Assembly (NCBI RefSeq): GCF_014192575.1
Contig: NZ_JACHYC010000009.1
Coordinates: forward strand, 169,743-233,742
DNA from: Variovorax sp. Sphag1AA
GTDB lineage: Bacteria > Pseudomonadota > Gammaproteobacteria > Burkholderiales > Burkholderiaceae_C
DNA: 64,000 nucleotides
Direction: 5' to 3'
Part shown: one piece after another, positions 17,396 through 25,915 of the stretch
Numbering within the stretch: the stretch's first letter is position 1
How the letters are laid out: each line of letters starts with the position of its first letter
The notes under the pieces: generated by a model
Seen by the model: the letters and a program-made list of their open reading frames with translations, nothing else
Told to the model about the DNA's origin: nothing
The model's database searches: none
Position numbers and translations under genes: made by a program

Positions 17396-18085
17396 ATGCG
17401 CGCTGCGCTCCAAGCCGGATCGTTGATGGCCTTGTCGGGCTGCCGCGGACCGCTGTCCGCGCTGGATCCTTCGGGCCCCGCCGCCGCCTCGATCGCCACC
17501 ATGTGGTGGGTGATGTTGATCGGCTCGGCAGTGCTCTTCCTGCTGGTCGTCGGCATCTTCATCCAGGTCGTTCGACGTCCGGGCTGGGGATCCAGCGTGT
17601 CGCCGACGCGGTGGGTCGTGATGGGCGGGCTGGTGCTGCCAGCGATCGTGCTGCTGCCGCTGCTGGCTTACGGGCTGGTCACCGGCGAACGTCTTCTGCC
17701 CCTGCCCGGCGCCGCGCCGCCGCAGCGCGTCGAGGCCATCGCGGCACAGTGGAACTGGACCTTCCGCTATCCCGACCATGGCGGCGCCGAGACGCGCAAC
17801 ATGCTGCTGCTGCCCGCGGGCACGCCAGTCGACATGGTCGTGACGAGCAAGGACGTGATCCACGCCTTCTGGGTGCCGCGCTTCGCCGGCAAGGTCGATG
17901 CGGTACCGGGCCGGGTCAACCGCCTGCGCATCCAGGCCGACCAGCCCGGACGCTACGAAGGCACCTGCGACGAGTTCTGCGGCCTCGGCCACGCCGGCAT
18001 GCGATTCGGCGTGATCGTGTACGCACAGGGCGAATTCTCAGCCGCGCTCGAACAGGCACGCGCGGCACCGGAGGCAAGGAAATGA
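17396..18085 (+). CDS. cytochrome c oxidase subunit II
   Basis: A 229-residue subunit with a lipoprotein-like signal (lipobox LSGC, Cys16), two membrane helices (about residues 36-60 and 74-98) and a periplasmic cupredoxin domain. The aromatic patch is QWNWTF. The CuA site is complete: DVIHAFW (His), then CDEFCGLGHAGM with two Cys, His and Met. No cytochrome c domain is fused, so it takes electrons from a separate donor. ATG 17396 is used; ATG 17363 and 17375 are also in frame and none has a clear ribosome site. Its stop overlaps subunit I (ATGA, 18082-18085). Confidence 0.9.
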   Translation: MRAALQAGSLMALSGCRGPLSALDPSGPAAASIATMWWVMLIGSAVLFLLVVGIFIQVVRRPGWGSSVSPTRWVVMGGLVLPAIVLLPLLAYGLVTGERLLPLPGAAPPQRVEAIAAQWNWTFRYPDHGGAETRNMLLLPAGTPVDMVVTSKDVIHAFWVPRFAGKVDAVPGRVNRLRIQADQPGRYEGTCDEFCGLGHAGMRFGVIVYAQGEFSAALEQARAAPEARK

Positions 18086-20619
18086 GCGGACCCGTCGATC
18101 CCCAGCCGGAAGGCGCGAAGGCGCTGCGGCTGCACCGGGAACTGACCCGGATCTGGGCGACCGGCCCCGGCTGGCAGCGGCTTGCCTCGGTGAATCACTC
18201 GGTCATCGGCATGCGGATGTTCATCACATCCTTCGCGTTCTTCCTGATCGCGGGCGTGCTAGGCATGCTGACGCGGGTGCAGCTCGCGACGCCCCATTCC
18301 GGCTTTCTTGACCCGGCGACCTACAACCAGGTCTTCACCATGCACGGGTCGATGATGCTGTTCTTCTTCGCGATCCCGATGGTGGAGAGCTTCGCCGTCT
18401 ATCTCACGCCGAAGATCCTCGGCACGCGCGACTTCGCGTTCCCGCGCCTGACCGCCTACGGCTACTGGTGCTATCTGTTCGGTGCGTCCATCGTGACTGC
18501 CTCGCTGATCCTCGGCGTTGCGCCGGACAGCGGCTGGTTCATGTACACGCCGCTCAGTTCGAACGTCTTCACGCCCGGCATGAACGCGGACATCTGGCTG
18601 CTGGGCATCACCTTCGTCGAGATCTCGGCGCTCTCCCTGGCGATGGAGATCGTGGTCTCGGTGCTCAAGATGCGCGCGCCGGGCATGTCGCTCGACCGCA
18701 TGCCGATCTTCGGCTGGTACATCCTCGTCACCGCGCTGATGATGATCGTGGCCTTCCCCCCGCTGATCCTCGGCTCGATCCTGCTGGAGATCGAGCGCGC
18801 CTTCGGCCTGCCCTTCTTCGACCCGACGCGCGGCGGCGACTCGCTGCTCTGGCAGCACCTGTTCTGGCTGTTCGGCCACCCGGACGTCTACATCATCTTC
18901 CTGCCGATGGCGGCAGTGCTGTCGACCATCATCCCGGTCTTCGCCAAGCGCGCGTTGGTGGGCTATCGCATCATCGTGGTCGCGATCATCGCGCTGGCCT
19001 TCCTGAGCTTCGGCATCTGGGTGCACCACATGTTCACGGTGGGCATTCCGCACCTCGCGCTCGCGTTCTTCTCGGCCGGCTCTGCGATCGTCGCGGTGCC
19101 CACTGCGGTGCAGGTCTTCGCATGGCTCGCGACGCTGTCACACGGCAAGCCGCGCTGGGACGTGCCGATGCTCTACATCTTCGGCTTCTTCTTCATCTTC
19201 GCGATGGGTGGGCTCACCGGCGTGATGCTCGCGATGGTGCCCTTCGACTGGCAGGCGCACGACACCTACTTCGTGGTCGCGCACATGCACTACGTGGTGG
19301 CCGGCGCGCTCGCGTTCCCGATGATGGCCGCGGTCTACTACTGGCTGCCGTTGCTCACCGGGCGCACTGCGGTGCATCAACTCTCGGTGCCCGCGTTCTG
19401 GCTGATCTTCATCGGCTTCAACATGACCTTCTTCATGATGCACCTCACCGGCCTGCTCGGCATGCCGCGGCGCATCTACACCTACCAGGGCGACGAGGGC
19501 TGGAACTGGCTCAACCTGCTGTCTTCCGTCGGCGGCTTCGTGATGACGATCGGCTTCGGGCTGCTGGTGATCGACCTCGTCGTGCAGCTTCGCCATGGCC
19601 GGCGCGTGCGGCGAGACCCGTGGCAGGCGCAGACCTTCGAGTGGGCGATGCCGATTCCTCCCGCGCCCTATGCCTTCGCATCGATCCCGCACGTGGGACC
19701 GGAGACCGAGGGCGTGCCCAAGAGCGAACTCGCCATCACGCTCGCACGCGGCGAGGGCTACCTCGGGTCTACGCGCAACGGCTGGCAGGAAGCCCTCGGC
19801 GTGCACGCGACCAGCGGCAAGCCCGAGCAACTGATCGTGTTGCCGAACCCGACCTATCTGCCGCTCGTCACCGCGATCGTCACTGCGGGCGTGGTGCTCG
19901 GCTTCCTGTTCAAGGCTTACTGGTTGTCGGCGTTGTTCGCGCTGGTCACGCTGGGCCTCTTCGTCCATGGCGCGCGCAACGCGGGATTGCCGCGTGACTA
20001 CGGTCCCCTGCCGGTAGGCCGCGGGGTCGCGGTGCCGCCGCATACCGAATCGCCGAGCGCGCCCTCGTGGCTTTCGCTGATCTGCGCGCTGGTGGCCGAC
20101 GGCACGCTCTTCACGTCGCTGGTGTTCGGCACCTTCTATCTGTGGCTGGCGGGCGCCGACTGGCAGAAGATGACGCCCCCCGAGCCGAGCAAGATGCTGG
20201 CCTTCGGCGCGATCGCCTGCCTCGTGGTCGCGGTGGCAACCGCGCGCGGCTCGCTCCGGATCGTGCAACGCGGCGGCAAGCCCTGGGGATGGATCGGCCT
20301 CACTGCGATCGCGCTGCTCGCGGCCATCTCGCAAGTGGTGCAGCTCATCATGGGCGTGACACCCGATCCGAGCAAACACGCGCTGGGTTCGACGGCATGC
20401 GTTCTGCTCGGCTACGTGGTGGTGCATGCGGGCGTGGGCCTGCTGTTCCTCATCAGCAATGCCCAGCGCATCGGCAGCGGCCATGTGTCGCAGCGCCGCT
20501 TCAACGATCTGCGGCTCACACGGCTGTGGCTCGACTACACATTGGTCACCGGCATCATCGCGATCGGCCTCGTGCTCTCGCTGCCCGCACTGGTGACTGT
20601 CCTGGGAGTGCGGCCATGA
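18082..20619 (+). CDS. heme-copper oxidase subunit I-III fusion, divergent proton channels
   Basis: An 845-residue fusion. Residues 1 to about 560 are subunit I: heme a ligands His88 and His403, heme a3 ligand His401, CuB ligands His266, His315 and His316, and the crosslink tyrosine Tyr270 in HPDVY are all present. The residue after HP, glutamate in most A1 oxidases, is Asp268. The K-channel lysine (TGxKVF in the family) is Gln344 (TAVQVF). The D-channel entry aspartate is kept (Asp117, RDFAFPR) but the usual Asn-Asn after it is missing. Residues about 600-845 form a subunit III-like helix bundle. It resembles the alternative CoxMNOP-type oxidases. Overlaps both neighbours by four bases. Confidence 0.9.
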   Translation: MSGPVDPQPEGAKALRLHRELTRIWATGPGWQRLASVNHSVIGMRMFITSFAFFLIAGVLGMLTRVQLATPHSGFLDPATYNQVFTMHGSMMLFFFAIPMVESFAVYLTPKILGTRDFAFPRLTAYGYWCYLFGASIVTASLILGVAPDSGWFMYTPLSSNVFTPGMNADIWLLGITFVEISALSLAMEIVVSVLKMRAPGMSLDRMPIFGWYILVTALMMIVAFPPLILGSILLEIERAFGLPFFDPTRGGDSLLWQHLFWLFGHPDVYIIFLPMAAVLSTIIPVFAKRALVGYRIIVVAIIALAFLSFGIWVHHMFTVGIPHLALAFFSAGSAIVAVPTAVQVFAWLATLSHGKPRWDVPMLYIFGFFFIFAMGGLTGVMLAMVPFDWQAHDTYFVVAHMHYVVAGALAFPMMAAVYYWLPLLTGRTAVHQLSVPAFWLIFIGFNMTFFMMHLTGLLGMPRRIYTYQGDEGWNWLNLLSSVGGFVMTIGFGLLVIDLVVQLRHGRRVRRDPWQAQTFEWAMPIPPAPYAFASIPHVGPETEGVPKSELAITLARGEGYLGSTRNGWQEALGVHATSGKPEQLIVLPNPTYLPLVTAIVTAGVVLGFLFKAYWLSALFALVTLGLFVHGARNAGLPRDYGPLPVGRGVAVPPHTESPSAPSWLSLICALVADGTLFTSLVFGTFYLWLAGADWQKMTPPEPSKMLAFGAIACLVVAVATARGSLRIVQRGGKPWGWIGLTAIALLAAISQVVQLIMGVTPDPSKHALGSTACVLLGYVVVHAGVGLLFLISNAQRIGSGHVSQRRFNDLRLTRLWLDYTLVTGIIAIGLVLSLPALVTVLGVRP

Positions 20620-20954
20620 ATGCAGTCGTCGTGCCGCCCGGCCGGGTGTGGTGGCTCGGAGCCGCCTTCACCGTGTGGTGCGTGGCGCTGGTGGTTCTGT
20701 ATGCGCTGCATGCCATCGGATGCGCCTTCGGCTGGTCGACCGGCGCGCTGCGCTGGAGCCTCGTGCTGGTGCTCATCGCCCACCTGGTCGTGATCGGCTG
20801 GATGTGGAGCAAGTTCGCGCGCGGCCGGCCCGACCCGGCCACCGGCAAGACCGGAAGCTTCCTGCATCAGGCCATTCTCTGGACCGTCATCACGGCATTC
20901 GCGAGCACGGTGCTCGTGCTCGGCCCGCCGCTCCTTCTCACGACCTGCATCTGA
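20616..20954 (+). CDS. small membrane protein of the oxidase operon
   Basis: A 112-residue protein with three predicted helices (about residues 10-35, 46-66 and 85-110). It overlaps the subunit I-III stop (ATGA at 20616-20619) and ends 6 bases before the flavocytochrome gene, so it is part of the operon. By position it corresponds to the last small gene of CoxMNOP-type clusters. The RPDPATGKTGSF loop is polar. No catalytic motif is visible, and a structural subunit or assembly role is inferred only from context. Confidence 0.75.
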   Translation: MNAVVVPPGRVWWLGAAFTVWCVALVVLYALHAIGCAFGWSTGALRWSLVLVLIAHLVVIGWMWSKFARGRPDPATGKTGSFLHQAILWTVITAFASTVLVLGPPLLLTTCI

Positions 20955-20960
20955 GGCCCC

Positions 20961-22271
20961 ATGCGAAGCAGGACCATCTGGGCCGCCATCTACCTGCTCT
21001 TCATCCTCGCGCCGCTGCTGGCACTGCTTGCGGGCGCGATGCCGCCCGCCCGCGATTTCTGGACCGAGTTCTCGGTCGCGCTCGGCTACAGCGGGCTCGC
21101 GATGATGGGGCTCCAGTTCGGCCTCACTGCGCGCTTCCGTCATGTCACGGACCCGTGGGGCGAGGACGTCATCTACCACTTCCACCGCCGGATCTCGCTG
21201 ACTGCGGTGGCTTTGGTGGTGGTGCATCCGGCCATCCTGATCGCCGCAGGGTCGGACAAACTCGCGATGCCCGACTCGCTCGCCGAGGTGCCGATGGGCG
21301 CGGTCTTCGCCGTTCTGTCGCTGGGCTCGGTGGTGCTCCTTGTGATCATGGCGCTGTGGCGCACGCGACTGAAGATCAGCTACGAGTTCTGGCACATCAG
21401 TCACATCGTTCTCGCGGTGGCTGCTGTCGGAGGCGGACTGCTGCACATGGTCGGCTGGGGCTTCTATCTGGCGGACCCATGGAAGCGCATCTTGTGGATC
21501 TGCATGACGATCTTCTGGATCGCGCTGCTCTTCTACGTGCGCGTGTTCAAGCCGCTCTTCATGCTGCGTCGTCCCTACCGGGTGACCGAAGTGCGACCCG
21601 AGCGCGGCGACACCACGACCCTCGTCATGCACCCCGACGGCCATGCGGGCTTCCGCTTCAGGCCGGGCCAGTTCGGCTGGATCACGCTATGGGGCAGCCC
21701 CTTCAAGATCACCGGCCATCCGTTCTCGTTCTCGTCGAGCGCCGAGGCGAACGACGGCCGCATCGAGATGACGATCCGCAACCTTGGCGACTTCACGCGC
21801 AACATCGCGAAGGTGCCGGTCGGGCGACGCGTCTACCTTGACGGTCCTTACGGTGCATTCACCATCGGCAACCCAGCCGACATGCACGTGCTCATTGCTG
21901 GCGGCATCGGCATCACGCCGATGATGAGCATGATCCGCACGTTCGCCGATCGCGGCGACAAACGCCCGCTGATCCTTCTCTACGGCGGCAAGGATCTTGA
22001 ATCGATGACCTTCCGCGAAGAGCTCGACGCGCTCTCGCGGCGCATCGACCTCACAGTGGTGTACGTGCTTTCGCAACCGCCCGAAGGCTGGAGCGGCGAG
22101 AGCGGCTACATCAACGCCGACCTCTTCAAGCGGCACCTTCCGCCGCACTATGCCGATCACGAGTACTTCATCTGCGGGCCCGACGTGATGATGGATGCGA
22201 TCGAAGCGGCGCTCGGCGAGATGAAGGTGCCTCTCTCCAAGTACCACTCGGAGCGGTACAGCTTTGTCTGA
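20961..22271 (+). CDS. ferric-reductase-like flavocytochrome (FRE/NOX family)
   Basis: A 436-residue membrane oxidoreductase. The N-terminal 200 residues form about six helices with paired histidines typical of a bis-heme ferric reductase domain (DVIYHFHRR, VVVHPAIL, FWHISHIV, LLHMVGW). The cytoplasmic half has FAD motif HPFSFSS, nucleotide-binding GGIGITPMMSMI and the terminal CGPDVMMDAIE. It should move electrons from NAD(P)H through FAD and heme across the membrane. It closes the oxidase operon, an unusual partner that suggests electron delivery to, or metal reduction for, the oxidase. Acceptor unknown. Confidence 0.87.
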   Translation: MRSRTIWAAIYLLFILAPLLALLAGAMPPARDFWTEFSVALGYSGLAMMGLQFGLTARFRHVTDPWGEDVIYHFHRRISLTAVALVVVHPAILIAAGSDKLAMPDSLAEVPMGAVFAVLSLGSVVLLVIMALWRTRLKISYEFWHISHIVLAVAAVGGGLLHMVGWGFYLADPWKRILWICMTIFWIALLFYVRVFKPLFMLRRPYRVTEVRPERGDTTTLVMHPDGHAGFRFRPGQFGWITLWGSPFKITGHPFSFSSSAEANDGRIEMTIRNLGDFTRNIAKVPVGRRVYLDGPYGAFTIGNPADMHVLIAGGIGITPMMSMIRTFADRGDKRPLILLYGGKDLESMTFREELDALSRRIDLTVVYVLSQPPEGWSGESGYINADLFKRHLPPHYADHEYFICGPDVMMDAIEAALGEMKVPLSKYHSERYSFV

Positions 22272-22384
22272 CAACAGTGGCCGATCCCGACAGGCGGGCG
22301 ATGGTGCTTTCGGGTCCGCGAATTCGTCGACTTTGTCGCCGCGAGCTTTGCTACCGATAGTCGAACTAGCAACTCAGACGTTGG

Positions 22385-22954
22385 CTACGCCCGCAGCCCC
22401 TGGAGCGCCTTCGTCCATCGGAGAAGCTCGTCGAGCATCGCGGTCGCCGCGGCACCATGCACCGCGTTGGCTGCGATGCCGCCTTCGGCCTGAAGCTGCT
22501 GCGCCACGAAAGGAATCGCCACTGCTTCCAACATCGGCACCATCTTCAGAGTGGTGAGAAGGCCTTTGGTCACCTGCACCGAACGCATGCCACCGGACAC
22601 ACCACCGTAGCTGACAAAGCCCACTGCCTTGTACTGCCACTCTCGAACGAGATAGTTGAGCGCGTTGATCAACGCACCCGGCGGACCGTAGTTGTACTCG
22701 GGCAGCACGAACAGGAACGCATCCGCCGCGTTCACGCTCGCACTCCACGCCTTCGTGTGCTCATGGACATAGCGGCCAAGACGCGGATGCTCGGGCTCAT
22801 CGAAGACGGGAAGACCGAACGATGCCAAGTCGACGAGGCGCGCATCGAAGCCGCCATGCGCGACGGCGGCGGCATGCGCCCATTCGGCGACGCCGGGACC
22901 GACGCGCCCAGGGCGCGTGCTGCAGATCAGTGTGTGAAGAATCGGTTGGGTCAT
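22385..22954 (-). CDS. NADPH-dependent FMN reductase
   Basis: A 189-residue flavodoxin-fold reductase. The FMN-binding motifs PEYNYGPPGALINALNYL (about residues 84-101) and SYGGVSGG are intact, as is the STRPGR phosphate loop near the N-terminus. It is the last gene of the minus-strand ring-cleavage operon, 34 bases after the Bug receptor gene. It may supply reduced flavin to the operon's chemistry, or reduce quinones as in the ChrR/YieF relatives. Confidence 0.88.
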   Translation of the reverse strand: MTQPILHTLICSTRPGRVGPGVAEWAHAAAVAHGGFDARLVDLASFGLPVFDEPEHPRLGRYVHEHTKAWSASVNAADAFLFVLPEYNYGPPGALINALNYLVREWQYKAVGFVSYGGVSGGMRSVQVTKGLLTTLKMVPMLEAVAIPFVAQQLQAEGGIAANAVHGAAATAMLDELLRWTKALQGLRA

Positions 22955-22988
22955 TTGAAAGTCGGTTCAATGGAATGGCTGCGCAGCC

Positions 22989-23963
22989 TCAGGGGCTGTT
23001 CAAGCCCAGGCGCTGGATTGTGGCCGCCTTCAGCCGGCTGTCCTCGCGAACGTTCCGTTCGAACTCCTTACCGGGCCGGAAATCGACCACCTGATTCGCG
23101 CGGCGCGCCCAGTCCTGGTACTTGGGCGAAGCCACGGCGGCCTTGCAGGACGACTCCAGCTTCGCGACGACCGTATCAGGCGTACGCGCTGGCGCGAGCA
23201 CACCGCCGAAGCTCGCCTGCACGACAGGCACGCCGGCCTCCTTCAATGTCGGCACGTCCGGGAACGACGGATGGCGCTTGTCGGCATACACCGCGATGAG
23301 CCGCAGCGCGCCGGAGTTGAGGTGCCCGGTGATCGAGCTCACCAGCACCGCGCCGAAGCTCAGGCGATCGCTCAGCAGGTCCTGCAGCATCGGGGCGTCG
23401 CCCTTGTAAGGCACATGCGTCAATGTGACCTTGGTCGTGGCTTCGATGTCCGAAGTGCCCAGATGCGGAATGGAGCCCGTGCCCGAGGTTCCGTAGCTCA
23501 CCCGGCCCGCGTCCTTGCGCGCGTCGGCGAGGATGTCCCCGATGTTGCGATACGGCGAGTTCGCCGGCACCGCGATCGCGAAGATGTTGTCGAAGACCTG
23601 GCACACATAGCGGAACGAGTCGAGGTTGTAGGCCAGCGACTTCAGCCGGTGTGGCTCGCTCGACAGCGGCACCGCCGGCGTGAACGCGAGGACATAGCCG
23701 TCGGGTCGCGCGCTCGCCACCACGTTGAGCCCGATGGTCCCTGCCGCGCCATCGCGGTTGCTCACGGCAATGGCCTGCCCGAGGCCCTCGGACATGGCCT
23801 CGGCGAGGTTGCGTGCGTTGAGGTCGAGGCCGCCGCCCGCCGCGAAGGGCACCACCATCTGCACCGGCCGCGAGGGGTAGTCCTGTGTGGCGGCGCCGCA
23901 GGCTACCGACGCCAGCAGCAGTCCGAGCACGAGCGGCCGCTTGCCGCGCAAGAAGTTGTTCAT
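22989..23963 (-). CDS. Bug-family (TctC-like) solute-binding receptor 1
   Basis: A 324-residue exported receptor with a signal peptide (ending near VACGAATQ) and the family start YPSRPVQMVVPFAAGGGLD. Bug proteins bind carboxylates and aromatic acids for tripartite tricarboxylate transporters. No TctA or TctB membrane genes are in the window, so it must share a transporter encoded elsewhere or act as a sensor. It lies 33 bases downstream of the second receptor in the same operon and is only distantly similar to it. The ligand is likely the operon's aromatic substrate. Confidence 0.9.
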   Translation of the reverse strand: MNNFLRGKRPLVLGLLLASVACGAATQDYPSRPVQMVVPFAAGGGLDLNARNLAEAMSEGLGQAIAVSNRDGAAGTIGLNVVASARPDGYVLAFTPAVPLSSEPHRLKSLAYNLDSFRYVCQVFDNIFAIAVPANSPYRNIGDILADARKDAGRVSYGTSGTGSIPHLGTSDIEATTKVTLTHVPYKGDAPMLQDLLSDRLSFGAVLVSSITGHLNSGALRLIAVYADKRHPSFPDVPTLKEAGVPVVQASFGGVLAPARTPDTVVAKLESSCKAAVASPKYQDWARRANQVVDFRPGKEFERNVREDSRLKAATIQRLGLNSP

Positions 23964-23996
23964 CCGTCTGTCTCCATGGATGCGGCGGTCGCCGCG

Positions 23997-24968
23997 TCAA
24001 TCCAGCTTCGCGCCGGACTCCTTGATCACCACGCCCAGCCGCTGCGTGTCGGCCTTCATCAGCCTGGCGAACTCCTGCGGCGTGCCGCCGACGACCGTCA
24101 TGCCCAGGTCGTTGAGCCGGCTCACCACATCGGGAGTGCGCAGCACGGCGACGACTTCGTCATGCAGCTTCGCGATCACCGGCTTGGGCGTGCCGGCGGG
24201 CGCGACGAGGCCGAACCATGGGCTCGCCTCGTAGCCAGTCAGGCCCTGCTCCACCAGCGTCGGCACGTCTGGTAGCAGCGGCGAGCGCTTCGGCGCGTCG
24301 ATGGCCAGGGCGCGCAGCCGCTTGTCCTTGACGAAGGGCAGCGAGGACGGAATGGCATCGAACATGAAGTCCACGCGTCCGGCTACAAGGTCCGTGAGCG
24401 CCGGCGCGGACCCCTTGTAGGGCACGTGATTGATCTGCAGCCCGTTCCTGGAGCGCAGGATCTCCGCAGCGATGTGGCCGCCCGCGCCCACGGACTGGGA
24501 GGCATAGCTGATCGTGCCCGGGGCCGCCTTGGCCTTGGCGATCAGCTCGGCGACCGTCTTGACCGGACTGTCGGCCGGGACCACCAGCAGTTGCGGGATC
24601 TGCACGGTCTCGATGATCGGATCGAAATCCGCCTCCGGGTCGTACGAGAGCTTCGAGTACAGAGCCTGATTGGCCGCATGAGAGCCGCTGTTGGCGAGAA
24701 ACAGCGTATAGCCGTCGGCCGGAGCCCGCTTCGCGGTGGAAGCGCCGATCTGCCCGCCGGCGCCGGGCCGGTTGTCGACCAGCACCGGCTGCTTGAGGTT
24801 GTCGCCGAGCTTCTGCGCCACGATGCGCGTCGATGCATCGGAGGCGCCCCCGGCCGGGAACGGAACGATGATCGTGATCGGCTTGGTCGGAAAGGCTTGC
24901 GCGAGTCCGATCACGGGCATGGCGGCTGCCGCGGCCACTGCAAGGGAGAGCAGGAGTTTCCTGAACAT
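23997..24968 (-). CDS. Bug-family (TctC-like) solute-binding receptor 2
   Basis: A 323-residue receptor with a standard signal peptide (hydrophobic run ending GLAQA) and family motifs FPTKPITIIVPFPAGG, DNRPGAGGQIGA and HVPYKGSAPALTDL. ATG 24968 is the natural start; the longer open frame upstream overlaps the FAH gene in a wrong frame. Two receptors side by side within one catabolic operon may bind different substrates or intermediates. As with receptor 1, no cognate permease is present. Confidence 0.92.
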   Translation of the reverse strand: MFRKLLLSLAVAAAAAMPVIGLAQAFPTKPITIIVPFPAGGASDASTRIVAQKLGDNLKQPVLVDNRPGAGGQIGASTAKRAPADGYTLFLANSGSHAANQALYSKLSYDPEADFDPIIETVQIPQLLVVPADSPVKTVAELIAKAKAAPGTISYASQSVGAGGHIAAEILRSRNGLQINHVPYKGSAPALTDLVAGRVDFMFDAIPSSLPFVKDKRLRALAIDAPKRSPLLPDVPTLVEQGLTGYEASPWFGLVAPAGTPKPVIAKLHDEVVAVLRTPDVVSRLNDLGMTVVGGTPQEFARLMKADTQRLGVVIKESGAKLD

Positions 24969-24994
24969 GGAGGACCTTTCAGCGGTTCGATGAT

Positions 24995-25852
24995 TCAGCC
25001 GACCTGCTCGTCGACGATGGTGTTGCGCAGGATGCCGACGCGCTCGACCTCGACTTCGACCACGTCGCCCGGCTTCATCCACAGCGGGGGCGTGCGCTTG
25101 GCGCCGACGCCGCCGGGCGTGCCGGTCACGAAGACATCGCCGGCCTGCAGGGGCGCGACCGTCGATGCATAGGCAATCTGCCGCGGGATGCTGTGCAGCA
25201 TCATGTCGGTGGTGGCGCGCTGTACTTCGGTGCCGTTCAGGCGCGTCACCAGCGAAAGAGTGGCGCCCGCTTCGATCTCGTCGGAGGTCACCATCCAGGG
25301 GCCGAAGCCGCCGGTGCGCCAGAAGTTCTTGCCGGGCGCCCATTGGCCGGTGTGTATCTGCCAGTCGCGCACGGAGCCGTCGTTGTAGCAGGCGTAGCCC
25401 GCGATGTGGCTCCAGGCATCGGCCTCGGAGATGCGGCGGCCGCCCTTTCCGATGACGATCGCGATCTCGCCTTCATAGTCCAGCTTGACCGATTCCGGCG
25501 GCCGCGGGATCGCTTCGCCGTGGCCGACCTGCGAGTCCGCCACGCGCAGGAAGAACATTGGCTTCTCGCTGACTTCGCGGCCGGTTTCGCGCACGTGCTC
25601 GCCGTAGTTGAGGCCCGCGCACCAGATCTTGCCGGGGTTCGGGATGACAGGCAGGAAGCGCACGTCGGCGAGCTTCAGTTCGGGCGTGCGGCCCCGGATG
25701 GCGGCTGCCGCTGCTGCGAGACCGTCGCCTTCGAGCAGGCTCTTGAGGTCGGCGTAGCGGCCTTCCAGCAGCTTGAAAAGGTCGAAGACGCCGTCGCCGG
25801 ACGCGACGCCGAAGCTCGCCTTGCCGGCGTGTTCAAAGCTCATGAGTTTCAT
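24995..25852 (-). CDS. fumarylacetoacetate hydrolase-family protein
   Basis: A 285-residue enzyme of the FAH superfamily, which cleaves C-C bonds or isomerises and decarboxylates dicarbonyl products of ring cleavage using a divalent metal. The core motifs are GLNYGEHVRETG, LDYEGEIAIVIGKGGR (metal-binding acidic residues), YACYNDGSVRDWQ and the late VFVTGTPGGVG. In this operon it probably processes the product of the extradiol dioxygenase, taking the place of the MhpC serine hydrolase of the classical phenylpropionate pathway. That assignment is inferred. Confidence 0.9.
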   Translation of the reverse strand: MKLMSFEHAGKASFGVASGDGVFDLFKLLEGRYADLKSLLEGDGLAAAAAAIRGRTPELKLADVRFLPVIPNPGKIWCAGLNYGEHVRETGREVSEKPMFFLRVADSQVGHGEAIPRPPESVKLDYEGEIAIVIGKGGRRISEADAWSHIAGYACYNDGSVRDWQIHTGQWAPGKNFWRTGGFGPWMVTSDEIEAGATLSLVTRLNGTEVQRATTDMMLHSIPRQIAYASTVAPLQAGDVFVTGTPGGVGAKRTPPLWMKPGDVVEVEVERVGILRNTIVDEQVG

Positions 25853-25915
25853 GGTGTTCCTTGGTCAGAAAAGTGAAAGTTGCTGGGGAGGTTCAGGCGC
25901 TGCGCCGCGCGTTGT

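Noticed and set aside
18259..20484. Long minus-strand open frames opposite the oxidase subunit I-III gene
   Set aside because: Rich in His, Arg and Glu with no recognisable fold, as expected for antisense of hydrophobic GC-rich codons.
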